The notes: a model not told the origin generated them from the sequence alone. Shown: positions 16,405 through 26,216, numbered from the stretch's first letter. The stretch: DNA of 64,000 bases from Microcella sp. (GCF_025808395.1 NZ_CP075524.1:372001-436000), one strand, 5' to 3'. Numbers and translations are program-made.

Positions 16405-17787
16405 TCACCGCCGCCGCAACAGGGCGGCGTAGATCTCGATGCCTTCGAGCAGCGAGGCGACGCGAATGCGCTCGTTCTTCGCATGCAGACACGAGCGCTC
16501 GTCTGCACTGAGCCGAAACGGCGCGAAGCGGTAGACGTGGTCGCTGATCTGCGTGAAGAATCTCGAGTCGCTCGCCTGCATCATGACGTAGGGGCTCACG
16601 AGCAGTCCGGGTACGACCTCGTCGATCGCGGCGAGCAGGTCGTTCCACGCCGGGCCGCTCGTGGGCGACACGGGTGAGGGCTCGCTCGGCAGCAGCACCT
16701 CGATCTCGACGAGCTCGTCGCCGATCACGCGGCGCACCTCCTCGACGGCGTCGGCCACGCTCGACCCGGGAGCGATGCGCATGTTGACGGTCGCTTCGGC
16801 GTGCTCGGGCAGCGCATTGGCGGCGTGACCGGCACGCAGCTCGGTGACGGCGCGCGTCGTGCGCAGCAGTGCCGTCGTCTCAGCGCCGCGACGCAGCAGC
16901 ACCCTCGTGAGCAGGGGAGCAAAGACGTCGACGTTGCGGAACACGAAGCGCAGCGGCTGACGGGCGCGCGCGCCGAGCGTGCGGATCATCGTGCGCATCG
17001 TCGGGTCGAGTCGCGCACGAGACGGCGACTCAGACAGCCGCAGTATGGCTCGCGCGAGCCGGTCGGTGGCGGCGAACGGCGGTGGGCTCGACGCGTGCCC
17101 GCCCTTCTGCTCGACGCGCAGCCGCAGCGTCGTGATGCCCTTCTCCGTCACGCCGATGAGCGCCGCCGGCTCGTCGAGACCCGGAAAGACGTCGCGCACG
17201 ATCGCGCCGCCCTCGTCGACGACAAGCGAGGGGCGGATGCCCCGCTCACGCAGCGCCGCCACGATCGCCTGCGCGCCCGAACCCGCGGTCTCTTCGTCGT
17301 GCCCGAAGACCAGCAGCACATCGTGGCGGGGAGTGAACCCCGCCGCCAGCAGCCGGTCGACCGCTTCGAGCACGGCCACGAGCGAGCCCTTGTCGTCGAT
17401 CGTGCCGCGACCCCACACCACGGTGTCGCCCTCGTGCTCGACGACCTCGGCCGAGAAGGCGGGGTGCAGCCAGCCCTCGTCGGTGGCGGAGACGACGTCG
17501 TAGTGCGCCATGAGCACGGTGGGAGTGCTGGCCCCGGCAGGGTCGCTGCCCGGCCAGCGGTAGAGCAGCGAGAATGCGGTGCTGCCCTCGGGGTCGGTGC
17601 CGTGGCGCTCGACCGTGAGCGCCTCGTGCGCGCGCGGGTACAGGGCGGGTAGTGCGGCGATGAACTGCTCGAAAGCATTCCGATCGGCACGGGGGCCGGG
17701 GCCGCTGGTGGGGCGAGAAATCGTGGGGATTCGCACGAGCGCGCTCAGCCTCTCGATCGCGCGGGCGTCGGCGTCAGCATCCGTCAC
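16405..17787 (-). CDS. M20-family metallopeptidase
   Basis: A 460-residue M20/M25/M40 peptidase. Metal-binding motifs are LMAHYDVVSATDEGW (His and Asp), WGRGTIDDKGSL (bridging Asp), GHDEETAGSGA (catalytic and metal Glu) and a C-terminal His in the SDHVYRFAPFRL region, all in family order, with the dimerisation lid between. Substrates are likely dipeptides or N-acyl amino acids. It is convergent with the glycerophosphodiesterase and divergent from the DUF2207 gene, with only 45 bp to the latter. Confidence 0.85.
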   Translation of the reverse strand: MTDADADARAIERLSALVRIPTISRPTSGPGPRADRNAFEQFIAALPALYPRAHEALTVERHGTDPEGSTAFSLLYRWPGSDPAGASTPTVLMAHYDVVSATDEGWLHPAFSAEVVEHEGDTVVWGRGTIDDKGSLVAVLEAVDRLLAAGFTPRHDVLLVFGHDEETAGSGAQAIVAALRERGIRPSLVVDEGGAIVRDVFPGLDEPAALIGVTEKGITTLRLRVEQKGGHASSPPPFAATDRLARAILRLSESPSRARLDPTMRTMIRTLGARARQPLRFVFRNVDVFAPLLTRVLLRRGAETTALLRTTRAVTELRAGHAANALPEHAEATVNMRIAPGSSVADAVEEVRRVIGDELVEIEVLLPSEPSPVSPTSGPAWNDLLAAIDEVVPGLLVSPYVMMQASDSRFFTQISDHVYRFAPFRLSADERSCLHAKNERIRVASLLEGIEIYAALLRRR

Positions 17788-17832
17788 CTCGCCAGCCTAT
17801 GGCGACGAGCGCCGAGCCGGTAACGTGCCACC

Positions 17833-19704
17833 ATGCGTCGTTTGCTGATTCCTGTCGTGGCGATTGCGGCGATGGTCGTGCTCACGATCGTGGCGGCTGT
17901 GCTGATGGCGCCGCGGCTCGTCGGCGAGCAGCTCGCGAGCGGCCCCGCACCGCAGTCGGCCGTGGCGGCCGTCTCGGGCGGGCCCCTGCGGGCCGACGTC
18001 AACGCCTTCACCTTCGACTCGTTTCACGCCGACTACGTGCTCGGTCGCGACGAGTCTGGACACTCGACGCTGACGACCACTGAGACGCTCGTCGCACGGT
18101 TTCCTGACTACGACCAGAACCGCGGAATCCGCCGCTCGCTGCCCGCCACCTACCAGGGCCACTCGACGAGTCTGCGCGTCGTCTCGGTCACCGACGAGAA
18201 CGGTCAGCCTCGCCCCTTCACGGTCGACTACGGCTCATACCGCATCGACATCGTCTCGGCCGTGCCCGAAGGCAGCTACACCTACGGCGTGCAGACCTAC
18301 GTCATCACCTACACCCAGCGCGACGTCGTCGACTACTTCGGCAACACCGGCGCGCAAGAGTTCTACTGGAACACCAACGGCACTGACTGGCGGCAGCCGT
18401 TCGCGCGGGTCTCGGCGACGGTGACGCTCGCCGACGGGGTCGCCGACGCACTGCTACCGGACCGCGTCTTCTGCTACCAGGGCTATTCGGGGTCGACCGA
18501 TCAGTGCGAGATCTCGGTCGACGGCGACGTGGTCTCGACCGAGCCGGTGGCGCTCGAGGCGTATCAGAATGTGACGGTGGCGCTCGGCTTCGCCGACGGC
18601 ACCTTTGCGCTCTTCGATAATTCGATGCTCGCGTCGCCGTGGGGCTGGCTCTTCGTGCTGAGCCTGGTGCTCGCGATCGGCGGCGCCCTCATCGCGCTCG
18701 TCTTGCGATGGACGATTCACCGGGATGCCCGAGGCAGGCCCGTCATCGTCGCCGAGTATCTTCCGCCGAAGGGGCTCAACCTGCTCGACGCCTCGATTCT
18801 CACGCACCATCGTGCGCGGGCCGTCGCCAGCCAGCTCGTCGACCTCGCCGTCAACCGCATGATCACCATCATCGAGACCAGTGCGGGGCTCTTCGGCATG
18901 AGGTCGACGTGGCGGCTGCGCCTCGAGTCGGCGGTCGGCATCGCCGGCGAAGAGAAGCGATTGCTCACCTACTTCTTCGGCAGCGGGCTCGTCGCAGGCT
19001 CAGAGCACACCTTGAAGGCCCAGAACACGACGCTCAGCACCAAGATTCAGGCCCAGTTGCAGCGCATCACGGGCACCATGATCACGCGCGGGTGGCGGCG
19101 CGCGATTCCGGTGCGGCACTCGGGTCTGCTGGCGCTCGCCGTCGTGCTCTCGTTCGCTGGCGTCATCGTGTCGATGAGCTCGCTCGAAGACGAGGGGCGC
19201 ACGGGTGGCGACTTCGCGTGGCTCGCGATTCCCGCGATCATCGCGTGTTTCTTCGTCGTCTCGTCGTCGCTGTTCAGGGCACCACTCACCCCCGAGGGCG
19301 CAGAACTCGTCGACCACATCAAGGGCCTCGAGGTGTACATCAAGCTCGCTGAGGCCGATCGGCTGCGCGTGCTGCAGTCGCCGCAGGGCGCGCTGCGCGA
19401 ACCGATCGACGTGAACAGCACCGACCAGCGATTGAAGCTCGTCGAGCGGCTGCTGCCGTGGGCGGTCATGCTCAAGCTCGAGCGCGAGTGGGCGCGTGAG
19501 CTCGGCAAGTTCTATGCCGAAGGCCAGAACCCTGCGTGGTTCGCGAGCTCGCGGTCGTTCTCGGTCGGCTCGTTCACTGCGGGCGTGAGCTCAGTGGCCT
19601 CGACGCTGTCGTCGAGCTACTCGGGTTCGAGCTCGTCTGGCGGTTCGTCGGGCGGCGGTTCGTCAGGCGGAGGCGGCGGTGGTGGAGGCGGCGGCGGAGT
19701 GTAG
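17833..19704 (+). CDS. DUF2207 membrane protein with Gly/Ser-rich tail
   Basis: A 623-residue protein with an N-terminal hydrophobic helix (residues 4-24), a large extracytoplasmic beta-rich domain typical of DUF2207 (SFHADYVLGRDESG, then SYTYGVQTYVITYTQRDVV), a transmembrane helix near 272-294, a cytoplasmic basic region and two further helices near 433-480. The last 40 residues are a Ser/Gly run ending in GGGGGGGGV. The family is widespread and uncharacterised. The Gly-rich tail is common in the family and is not evidence of a frameshift. Confidence 0.82.
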   Translation: MRRLLIPVVAIAAMVVLTIVAAVLMAPRLVGEQLASGPAPQSAVAAVSGGPLRADVNAFTFDSFHADYVLGRDESGHSTLTTTETLVARFPDYDQNRGIRRSLPATYQGHSTSLRVVSVTDENGQPRPFTVDYGSYRIDIVSAVPEGSYTYGVQTYVITYTQRDVVDYFGNTGAQEFYWNTNGTDWRQPFARVSATVTLADGVADALLPDRVFCYQGYSGSTDQCEISVDGDVVSTEPVALEAYQNVTVALGFADGTFALFDNSMLASPWGWLFVLSLVLAIGGALIALVLRWTIHRDARGRPVIVAEYLPPKGLNLLDASILTHHRARAVASQLVDLAVNRMITIIETSAGLFGMRSTWRLRLESAVGIAGEEKRLLTYFFGSGLVAGSEHTLKAQNTTLSTKIQAQLQRITGTMITRGWRRAIPVRHSGLLALAVVLSFAGVIVSMSSLEDEGRTGGDFAWLAIPAIIACFFVVSSSLFRAPLTPEGAELVDHIKGLEVYIKLAEADRLRVLQSPQGALREPIDVNSTDQRLKLVERLLPWAVMLKLEREWARELGKFYAEGQNPAWFASSRSFSVGSFTAGVSSVASTLSSSYSGSSSSGGSSGGGSSGGGGGGGGGGGV

Positions 19705-19818
19705 AGCCCCACCTTCCGGGCGTCATAAATCGTCACCGCGGCCCCACCACGGTCGAACAGCGCTCACAATGGCGACATCACATTCGCTGTTCTCTTCTTC
19801 CCATCCCGGAGGCCTTTC

Positions 19819-20673
19819 ATGTTTCTCTCACACCGACGTGCCGGTCTCGCGGCCGGCATCGCCGCAGTCGCCCTGACGCTTGCCGCTTGCGCGCCCTCCG
19901 CAGAGGCGCCAGATGACGCCCCCGTAGCCGAAGGGCAGTCGGGCTACGTCACCGAGGGCAAGCTCACCATCGCCACGGGTGAGCCTGCGTACTACCCCTA
20001 TGTCATCGACGACGACCCCACTACCGGCGAGGGCTTCGAGGCTGCCATTGCCTACGCCGTCGCCGATGAGCTCGGTTTTGCACCCGAAGACGTGGTCTGG
20101 GTGCGCACGAGCTTCGAGGCAGCGATTCAGCCCGGCCCCAAAGACTTCGACTTCAACCTGCAGCAGTACACGATCACCGCCGAACGCGCCGAGAACGTCG
20201 ACTTCTCGAGCCCGTACTACGCGACGCCTCAAGCCGTCATCACTGTCGAGTCGTCGCCTGCGGCCTCGGCGACGAGCCTGGCCGACCTGACCGGCCTGCT
20301 CATCGGAGCCGCTACCGGCACCACGAGCTTCACCGCGATCGAGCAGCAGATCGCTCCGACCGCGGGCGCTCAGGCGTTCAACACGAACGATGACGCCGTG
20401 CTCGCGCTGCAGAACGGAACAGTCGATGCAATCGTGGTCGACCTGCCCACAGCGTTCTTTTTGTCTGCAGTGATTCTCGACGGCGGCGTGCTCCTCGGGC
20501 AGCTGCCCGCCGACGCGGGAATCAGCGACGAGTGGGGCCTGGTGCTCGCGAAAGACAGTCCGCTCACCGAGGCAGTGACGACGGCGGTCGACGCCCTTCG
20601 TGCGTCAGGTCGACTCGCCGAGATCGCCGATCAGTGGCTGGGTGCTGACGCAGGCGCGCCTATTCTTCAGTAG
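19819..20673 (+). CDS. Amino-acid ABC transporter substrate-binding lipoprotein
   Basis: A 284-residue family 3 solute-binding protein. The lipobox LAAC places the lipidated Cys at residue 24. The mature part shows the SBP_bac_3 pattern: LTIATGEPAYYPYVI, GFEAAIAYAVADELGF, FNLQQYTITAERAENVDFSSPYY, GAATGTTSFTAIE and WGLVLAKDSPLTEAV. It captures a polar amino acid outside the membrane and hands it to the permease encoded next; its TAG overlaps the GTG of the permease gene by one base. Confidence 0.9.
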   Translation: MFLSHRRAGLAAGIAAVALTLAACAPSAEAPDDAPVAEGQSGYVTEGKLTIATGEPAYYPYVIDDDPTTGEGFEAAIAYAVADELGFAPEDVVWVRTSFEAAIQPGPKDFDFNLQQYTITAERAENVDFSSPYYATPQAVITVESSPAASATSLADLTGLLIGAATGTTSFTAIEQQIAPTAGAQAFNTNDDAVLALQNGTVDAIVVDLPTAFFLSAVILDGGVLLGQLPADAGISDEWGLVLAKDSPLTEAVTTAVDALRASGRLAEIADQWLGADAGAPILQ

Positions 20674-21527
20674 TGCCCACGCCGAGCCCCTTCGTCAGCG
20701 ACGTCGAGGTCGGGCGGCGCGCGTACCGCCGCACGCAGAACGTGCGGTCGGTGCTCGTGTCGCTCGCCTCGACGATCGTGTTCGCCATCATCGTGTGGCT
20801 GACGATCATCAACACGCCAGGCTGGCAGCGGGTTCAACGAAGCTTCTTCGACCTCGACACGGCGATCGCTGCCTGGCCGCGGGTGATCGCCGGCCTGTGG
20901 GTCAACGTTCAGGTGCTCTTCTTCGCCGCCATCGGGGTGCTGCTGCTGAGCATCCTGATCGCGACAATCCGCACACTGCGCGGGCCGATCTGGTTTCCGC
21001 TCCGAGCGCTCGCCGCCGCCTACACCGACCTTTTCCGCGGGCTGCCGCTCATCATCGTGCTGTTTCTCGTGGGGTTCGGGTTGCCGGGCCTCGAACTGTT
21101 TCCGCGCAACTCCGCCCAGTTCTGGGGAACGATCGCGCTCATCCTCACCTACTCGGCCTACGTCAGCGAGGTCTTCAGGGCGGGCATCGAGGCCGTGCAC
21201 CCCTCGCAGCGCCTGGCCGCCCGGTCACTCGGGCTGAATCACGGTCAGACCATGCGCATCGTCGTGCTGCCGCAGGCGGTGCGCAAGGTTACGCCCGCAC
21301 TGATGAACGACTTCGTGGCGATGCAGAAAGACGTCGGGCTCATCTCGGTGCTGGGGGTCGTCGACGCGGTTCGCGCCGCCCAAATCGAAACGGCGGCGAA
21401 CTTCAACTTCACCCCCTACGTGCTGGCCGGGCTGCTGTTCGTGCTGCTGGCACTGCCCATGATCAGGCTCACCGATTGGTATACAGCGCGCCTGCGCGCC
21501 CGCGAGCAGATGGGCAGTGTGGTGTGA
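20673..21527 (+). CDS. Amino-acid ABC transporter permease
   Basis: A 284-residue inner-membrane permease of the HisM/GlnP class. The ABC-coupling EAA-like loop is AARSLGLNHGQTMRIVVLPQAVRKV, and the segment AYTDLFRGLPLIIVLFLVGF is characteristic. The GTG start overlaps the TAG of the binding-protein gene by one base, and the TGA overlaps the ATPase GTG. Only one permease gene is present, so a homodimeric channel is expected. Confidence 0.9.
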   Translation: MPTPSPFVSDVEVGRRAYRRTQNVRSVLVSLASTIVFAIIVWLTIINTPGWQRVQRSFFDLDTAIAAWPRVIAGLWVNVQVLFFAAIGVLLLSILIATIRTLRGPIWFPLRALAAAYTDLFRGLPLIIVLFLVGFGLPGLELFPRNSAQFWGTIALILTYSAYVSEVFRAGIEAVHPSQRLAARSLGLNHGQTMRIVVLPQAVRKVTPALMNDFVAMQKDVGLISVLGVVDAVRAAQIETAANFNFTPYVLAGLLFVLLALPMIRLTDWYTARLRAREQMGSVV

Positions 21528-22282
21528 GCGCCCATGTTCTGCGGCTGGAGGGCGTGCGCAAGCGTTTCGGCGACACCGAGGTTCTCGGGGGAGTCGACCT
21601 TGCCGTTCGCGAGCACGAGGTGGTCGCTCTGATCGGTGCCAGCGGCTCGGGCAAGTCGACGCTCTTGCGGTGCGTCAACCTGCTCGAGCAGGTCGACGAC
21701 GGGCGCATCTGGTTGCGAGATCTCGACATCTCTGATCCGCGCGTGACGGCAGACAAGATTCGCGCACGCATCGGCGTCGTGTTCCAGCAGTTCAACCTCT
21801 TCCCGCACATCAGGGTGATCGACAACGTGACCCTCGCGTCGCGGCACGTGCTGCGCATCTCTCGCGCTCAGGCAGAAGAGACCGCGCTCGCGCTGCTCGA
21901 CCGGGTGGGGCTCGCCGACAAGGCTCGCGAGTACCCCGATCGACTGTCGGGCGGTCAGCAGCAGCGCGTGGCGATCGTGCGCGCCATCGCCTCCAACCCC
22001 GAGCTGCTGCTGCTCGACGAGATCACCTCTGCCCTCGACCCCGAGCTCGTGGCCGAAGTGCTCGATCTGGTGCGCGACCTCAAGAGCGAGGGCACCACGA
22101 TCGTCATGGCCACGCACGAGATGGAGTTCGCGCGCGACGTCGCCGACCGGGTCGTCTTCCTCGACGGCGGCGTCATCATCGAAGAAGGAGCCGCGAACGA
22201 GGTGCTGTCGAGACCGCGCGAAGAGCGCACGCGCGCCTTCCTCTCGCGATTCATCGAGCCGCGGCCGCCCGAAGAGACCTAG
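21524..22282 (+). CDS. Amino-acid ABC transporter ATP-binding protein
   Basis: A 252-residue ATPase of the GlnQ/HisP class. Walker A GASGSGKST, Q-loop VFQQFNLFPHI, signature LSGGQQQRVAIVRAIA, Walker B LLLLDEITSALDPEL and switch His ATHEMEFARDVA are all intact. The GTG at 21524 overlaps the permease TGA; the longer open frame upstream is the shadow of the permease gene. It ends 4 nt into the convergent methyltransferase gene. Confidence 0.93.
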   Translation: MSAHVLRLEGVRKRFGDTEVLGGVDLAVREHEVVALIGASGSGKSTLLRCVNLLEQVDDGRIWLRDLDISDPRVTADKIRARIGVVFQQFNLFPHIRVIDNVTLASRHVLRISRAQAEETALALLDRVGLADKAREYPDRLSGGQQQRVAIVRAIASNPELLLLDEITSALDPELVAEVLDLVRDLKSEGTTIVMATHEMEFARDVADRVVFLDGGVIIEEGAANEVLSRPREERTRAFLSRFIEPRPPEET

Positions 22283-23193
22283 CGCTGCGACCACTCGTCG
22301 GCGACGGCGGCAATGTGCGCGATGTCGGCAGGGCCCACGCGGCAGCACCCGCCGATGATGGTCGCGCCCGCCTCGAGCCATTCGGCGACGCTGTCGTGAG
22401 CGCCGCCCGACTCGCCCTCCCACCGTCGCGAGTCGGCATTCCAGGTCTCGCCGCCGTTTGGGTACACGACGATCGGCTTCGAGGTCGAGTCCCGCGCGGT
22501 GCGCAGCGCGGCGGCGACCTCGCTCGGGTGCGAGCAGTTGATTCCCATGGCGATGATCTCGTCGACGGCATCGGCCTCGGCGAACGCGTCGGCCAGACTC
22601 TCGCCCGTGCGCAGGGTTCCGTCGGCGATGGTGAACGACACCCATGCTGGTACACCGCTGCCCGAGAGCAGGTCGAGCAGAGCCCCCGCCTCGCTGATGC
22701 TCGGAATCGTCTCGATCGCGAGCAGATCAGCGCCCGCGTTGCAGAGCACTTCGAATCGAGGCTCATGCCAGCGGCGCAGTCCTGCGCGATCGAGGTCGTA
22801 GTCTCCGGTGTACTCAGAGCCGTCAGCACGCGCGGCGCCGTACGGTCCCACAGAAGCGGCGATCAGGCCATCGACGCCCACATCGTCGCGAGCCGCCTGC
22901 GCCAGCTTGACACTGCGACGCAAGAGGTCGGAAGCCGTCGACACGTCGATGCCTACCGCGCTCAAGGCATCGAACGACACCTGATACGAGGCCGAGATGG
23001 CGACTCGCGCGCCCGCCTCGAAGAAGTCGCGATGTGCGGCCTGAATCGCCTGCGGATCATCCAGCAACAGTCGAGCGCTCCAGAGATTGCCTGAGAGGTC
23101 GTGGCCAAGCGACTCAAGATGACTTCCCAACCCGCCGTCGATGACGGTGACAGATGCGAGATCAGAGACATGCACGGAGCCATTCTGCGACAT
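22279..23193 (-). CDS. Homocysteine S-methyltransferase family protein
   Basis: A 304-residue enzyme of the MmuM/BHMT family, which would transfer a methyl group (from S-methylmethionine or SAM) to homocysteine. Zn ligands are visible as Cys in MGINCSHP and the Cys pair in GGCCRVGP near the C-terminus; the N-terminus has VIDGGLGSHLESLG. The start is uncertain: 23223 (GTG), 23193 (ATG) or 23175 (GTG) are all in frame and none has a strong ribosome-binding site. It is divergent from the SNF2 helicase gene. Confidence 0.85.
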   Translation of the reverse strand: MSQNGSVHVSDLASVTVIDGGLGSHLESLGHDLSGNLWSARLLLDDPQAIQAAHRDFFEAGARVAISASYQVSFDALSAVGIDVSTASDLLRRSVKLAQAARDDVGVDGLIAASVGPYGAARADGSEYTGDYDLDRAGLRRWHEPRFEVLCNAGADLLAIETIPSISEAGALLDLLSGSGVPAWVSFTIADGTLRTGESLADAFAEADAVDEIIAMGINCSHPSEVAAALRTARDSTSKPIVVYPNGGETWNADSRRWEGESGGAHDSVAEWLEAGATIIGGCCRVGPADIAHIAAVADEWSQR

Positions 23194-23252
23194 GAGCCAG
23201 CGGCCCACATCACGTACTGTCACGCCGCGTCACGTCGGAAGTAGTCGTGCAG

Positions 23253-23403
23253 TAGACTTAAGCTCGCACCACTGCTCACCGGAAGTTCTCCTCCGGGTCA
23301 GAGCGAGGGGTGTTCAAGGCTCTGAGAATCACCGCAGAGTCGATGCTCGATCCGCGGCTGATGGGTAGCGCCGCGTGAGGTTCGTCACCACTCGAGGAGG
23401 GGC
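23253..23403 (+). promoter_or_regulatory. Promoter and structured leader of SNF2 helicase gene
   Basis: TAGACT at 23253-23258 is a plausible -10 box, giving a leader of about 140 nt. The leader can form CCGGA/TCCGG (23279-23296), a 7-bp TCAGAGC/GCTCTGA stem (23298-23325), CGCGGC/GCCGCG (23353-23375) and a small GTGA/TCAC hairpin (23375-23388), before GGAGG and the ATG at 23404. Loop 1 contains CTCC and loop 2 GAGGGG, so a loop-loop contact is possible. No known riboswitch class is recognised. Confidence 0.45.
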
Positions 23404-25545
23404 ATGGCCCAGACAGGCCAGCGTCAGAGAAAAGGTTCGTCGTCGAAGCAGTCGTCGACGCGCCGTCGTCGACCGCTCGACGAACAGGGCATCATCCCGA
23501 TCTTGGCCCGCGCGGTGCGCGAGGTCGAGAACGCCGCCGAGCGCGGCGCGAAGGTGAGCCCCTCGAACCGCACGAAGTTTCAGGTGGCGGCACTGCTCGT
23601 GCGTGAAGAGCGCGCTCGCGTGAAAGACGACCGCGAGGTGCCAGACAGCGAGCGCGCTGAAGTGCTCAAGCGCCTCGACGGGCTTGCGAGCATCATGGCC
23701 AAGACGGCGGCCCGCGACACCTCGCTCATCGCTCTGCTCGCCCCAGAGGCGAAGGTCTCTGACGCGGCGAAGGCTCTGCGCCGAGACATGCTGCTGGCGT
23801 CGGGCGCCGAGCTCGAACCCGACGATCTGCTCATCGTGTCTGAGCCTGAGCCCGTCGCCCCCGACATCGCCAAGCAGGTCGTGCCGAAGTCGGTCAAGCA
23901 GGCGCAGCTCGCGAACCCCTTTCTGGCGCCCGACCTGGCCGCGCTCAACCCGCAGCCGGTGACGGCGGCTCGGCTCGGCAACTGGGAGCTCATCGAGCCG
24001 TTGTTCCGCTCGTTCGAGTACGGCGCTGGTGGCCAGTCTGCCTCGATGGCGCTACCGGAGGGCGGGTCGCTCGTGACCCCGGGCGGCATGGAGCTCATGC
24101 GGCACCAGGCGCGGCTCATCGAAGCCGTGCGCGGGGGGCACCGCACGTTCTTGCTCGCCGACGAGCCGGGTCTCGGCAAGACGGCGCAGGCACTCATGGC
24201 GGCGAACGTCGCTGGGGCGTTTCCGCTGCTCGTGGTGGTGCCCAACGTGGTGAAGACCAACTGGGCCCGCGAGGTGCAGCGCTGGATTCCTCAGCGCTCG
24301 GCGACGGTCGTGCACGGCGACGGCGACGACCTCGATGCCTTCAGCGATGTCGTCATCGTCAACTACGAGATTCTCGATCGCCACGTCGGCTGGCTCGGCC
24401 GCTTCGGCTTCAAGGGCATGGTCGTCGACGAGGCGCACTTCATCAAGAACGCCACCTCGCAGCGCACTCGCCACGTGCAGGCGCTCGCGCAGAACGTGCG
24501 AGTGCTGCACCCGAAGGCGCTCATGATGGCGCTCACGGGCACGCCACTCATCAACCAGATCGAAGACTTCAGGATGATCTGGAAGTTTCTCGGCTGGATC
24601 GATGACAAGAAGCCGTTGGGCCGCTTGATGGCGTCGCTCGAAGACACGGGGCTCACGCCCGCCGATCCCGGGTTCTTCGCTGCTGCGCGTCAGTGCGTCA
24701 TCGACATGGGCATCGTGCGTCGCAAGAAGGTCGATGTCGCTGCCGATATTCCGGCTCGTCGCATCGCTGACATCCCGGTCGAGCTCGATGACGATGTCGC
24801 CCGTTCAATTCGGGCTTCGGAGGAGGCGCTCATCGGCCGCCTGGTCGAGCGCTACCGCCGCGTCGTGGCGGCGCGCGAGGTGCCGCCGATCGGCATCGAC
24901 CGCGATCTCATCCGTCTCGTCGCTTCGGCTGAGCTCGAAGAGTCGAAGCAGGCTGCGAACGGCGACAACGTGTTCACGATGGTTCGCAAGATCGGTACGG
25001 CGAAGGCTGTGCTTGCGGCCGACTACACGGCCCAGTTGGCGCGCAATGTCGGCAAGGTCGTGTTCTTCGCGAAGCACATCGACGTCATGGATGCCGCTGA
25101 GGCGCACTTCGCTTCGGTGGGCTTGCGTTCGGTGAGCATTCGCGGCGACCAGTCGCCGAAGGCGCGTCAGGAGGCGATCGACGGCTTCACGAACGACCCC
25201 GACGTGAGCGTCATCGTGTGCTCGCTCTCGGCGGCGGGTGTGGGGGTGAATCTGCAGGCGGCGTCGAACGTGGTGCTCGCCGAGCTCTCGTGGACTTCTG
25301 CCGAGCAGACGCAGGCGATCGACCGCGTGCACCGCATCGGTCAAGAGCTGCCGGTGACGGCGTGGCGCATTCTGGCTGCGCAGACGATCGACGCGCGCAT
25401 CGCCGACTTGATCGACGCGAAGGCGGGGCTCGCGGCGCGAGCGCTCGACGGCTCTGACGAGCAGGTGTCGGCTGAAGGAACCGTGCAGGTGCAGGCGCTC
25501 ATCGCCCTGCTCACCGACGCCCTCGAGCAGCGCGCCGCGGCCTGA
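23404..25545 (+). CDS. SNF2-family DNA-dependent ATPase/helicase-like protein
   Basis: A 713-residue protein with a basic disordered N-terminus (residues 1-25), a helical region to about 190, then the SNF2 core. Motif I is LADEPGLGKTAQAL (Lys259), motif II VDEAHFIKN (342-345), motif III ALTGTPLIN, and the C-terminal half has FFAKHIDVMDAAEAHF, VCSLSAAGVGVNLQAASNVVL and DRVHRIGQ. It resembles the HepA/RapA-like or SMARCAL1-like bacterial group and may remodel DNA or transcription complexes. A helicase of this kind with a long N-terminal extension is usual in Microbacteriaceae. Confidence 0.88.
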   Translation: MAQTGQRQRKGSSSKQSSTRRRRPLDEQGIIPILARAVREVENAAERGAKVSPSNRTKFQVAALLVREERARVKDDREVPDSERAEVLKRLDGLASIMAKTAARDTSLIALLAPEAKVSDAAKALRRDMLLASGAELEPDDLLIVSEPEPVAPDIAKQVVPKSVKQAQLANPFLAPDLAALNPQPVTAARLGNWELIEPLFRSFEYGAGGQSASMALPEGGSLVTPGGMELMRHQARLIEAVRGGHRTFLLADEPGLGKTAQALMAANVAGAFPLLVVVPNVVKTNWAREVQRWIPQRSATVVHGDGDDLDAFSDVVIVNYEILDRHVGWLGRFGFKGMVVDEAHFIKNATSQRTRHVQALAQNVRVLHPKALMMALTGTPLINQIEDFRMIWKFLGWIDDKKPLGRLMASLEDTGLTPADPGFFAAARQCVIDMGIVRRKKVDVAADIPARRIADIPVELDDDVARSIRASEEALIGRLVERYRRVVAAREVPPIGIDRDLIRLVASAELEESKQAANGDNVFTMVRKIGTAKAVLAADYTAQLARNVGKVVFFAKHIDVMDAAEAHFASVGLRSVSIRGDQSPKARQEAIDGFTNDPDVSVIVCSLSAAGVGVNLQAASNVVLAELSWTSAEQTQAIDRVHRIGQELPVTAWRILAAQTIDARIADLIDAKAGLAARALDGSDEQVSAEGTVQVQALIALLTDALEQRAAA

Positions 25546-25598
25546 TCCGCGGTTCGACTGCGGCCTGCTGGGGAGTGTGCTCGCCGGTGCAGGCTCGG

Positions 25599-26216
25599 TC
25601 AGGTGTCGTCGCAGCGATCTGCTTGCAGCAGCGCGACGTGGCGGGCGACCGCCAGACGGTCACCGCTGCGATACGCGGCGGTGCTCCAGTGGATGCTGGG
25701 CTCTCGTGGCTCTGAGATCGACCATCGGCGTGCCAGTAGTGCTGTGCCGGGGATGCGCGGCTGGTTGCTCACGACGCACACGTGCAGTCGCCCGTCGTCG
25801 CTGAGGTCGCCGAGGGTCAGCGTGGTGGGTTCGCGGCCGCTGTCGAGGGCGTCGTAGTACGCGAGGGCGCTGACGCAGGCGAGTGGTCCGCCGAACCTCC
25901 AGGCGAGGCGGTTCACGTCGGGCAGTGACGGGTGGCAGTGCCAGCCCTGCCGCACTGCTTGCAGCGAGCCGTAGTAGCGCAGCAGTTCGAGGTGGGTCTG
26001 GTCGACGTGCACTGAGCGCAGTTCTGAAGTCGAGACGATGCCGCCGTGCCGGTGCAGCAGCCGCAGCACGGAGTTCGGAAGAAAGCCGGTACCCCGCGGC
26101 GCACCCGAATAGCTGTTCGTCGGACGCCTCTTCGCGCGTCGCTCGCTCACTTCTCGTCGCATCACCACACTCTCGACGAGCGCGTCGTCGCGCGGGCTTC
26201 CCTGTCGCCGCACCAT
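25599..26216 (-). CDS. AbiEi-like winged-helix protein lacking nuclease domain
   Basis: A protein of up to 205 residues (start 26216, or ATG at 26162). From about residue 45 it shows the winged-helix pattern of the type IV AbiEi antitoxin-like family: LRLLHRHGGIVSTSELRSV, followed by LQAVRQGWHCHPSLP and FGGPLACVSALAYYDALD. Many actinobacterial relatives continue into a Vsr-like DUF559 endonuclease domain; here the protein stops after a short tail (HVALLQADRCDDT). No toxin partner is adjacent. It may be a truncated gene or a solo DNA-binding protein. Its upstream region is full of palindromic repeats. Confidence 0.6.
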   Translation of the reverse strand: MVRRQGSPRDDALVESVVMRREVSERRAKRRPTNSYSGAPRGTGFLPNSVLRLLHRHGGIVSTSELRSVHVDQTHLELLRYYGSLQAVRQGWHCHPSLPDVNRLAWRFGGPLACVSALAYYDALDSGREPTTLTLGDLSDDGRLHVCVVSNQPRIPGTALLARRWSISEPREPSIHWSTAAYRSGDRLAVARHVALLQADRCDDT

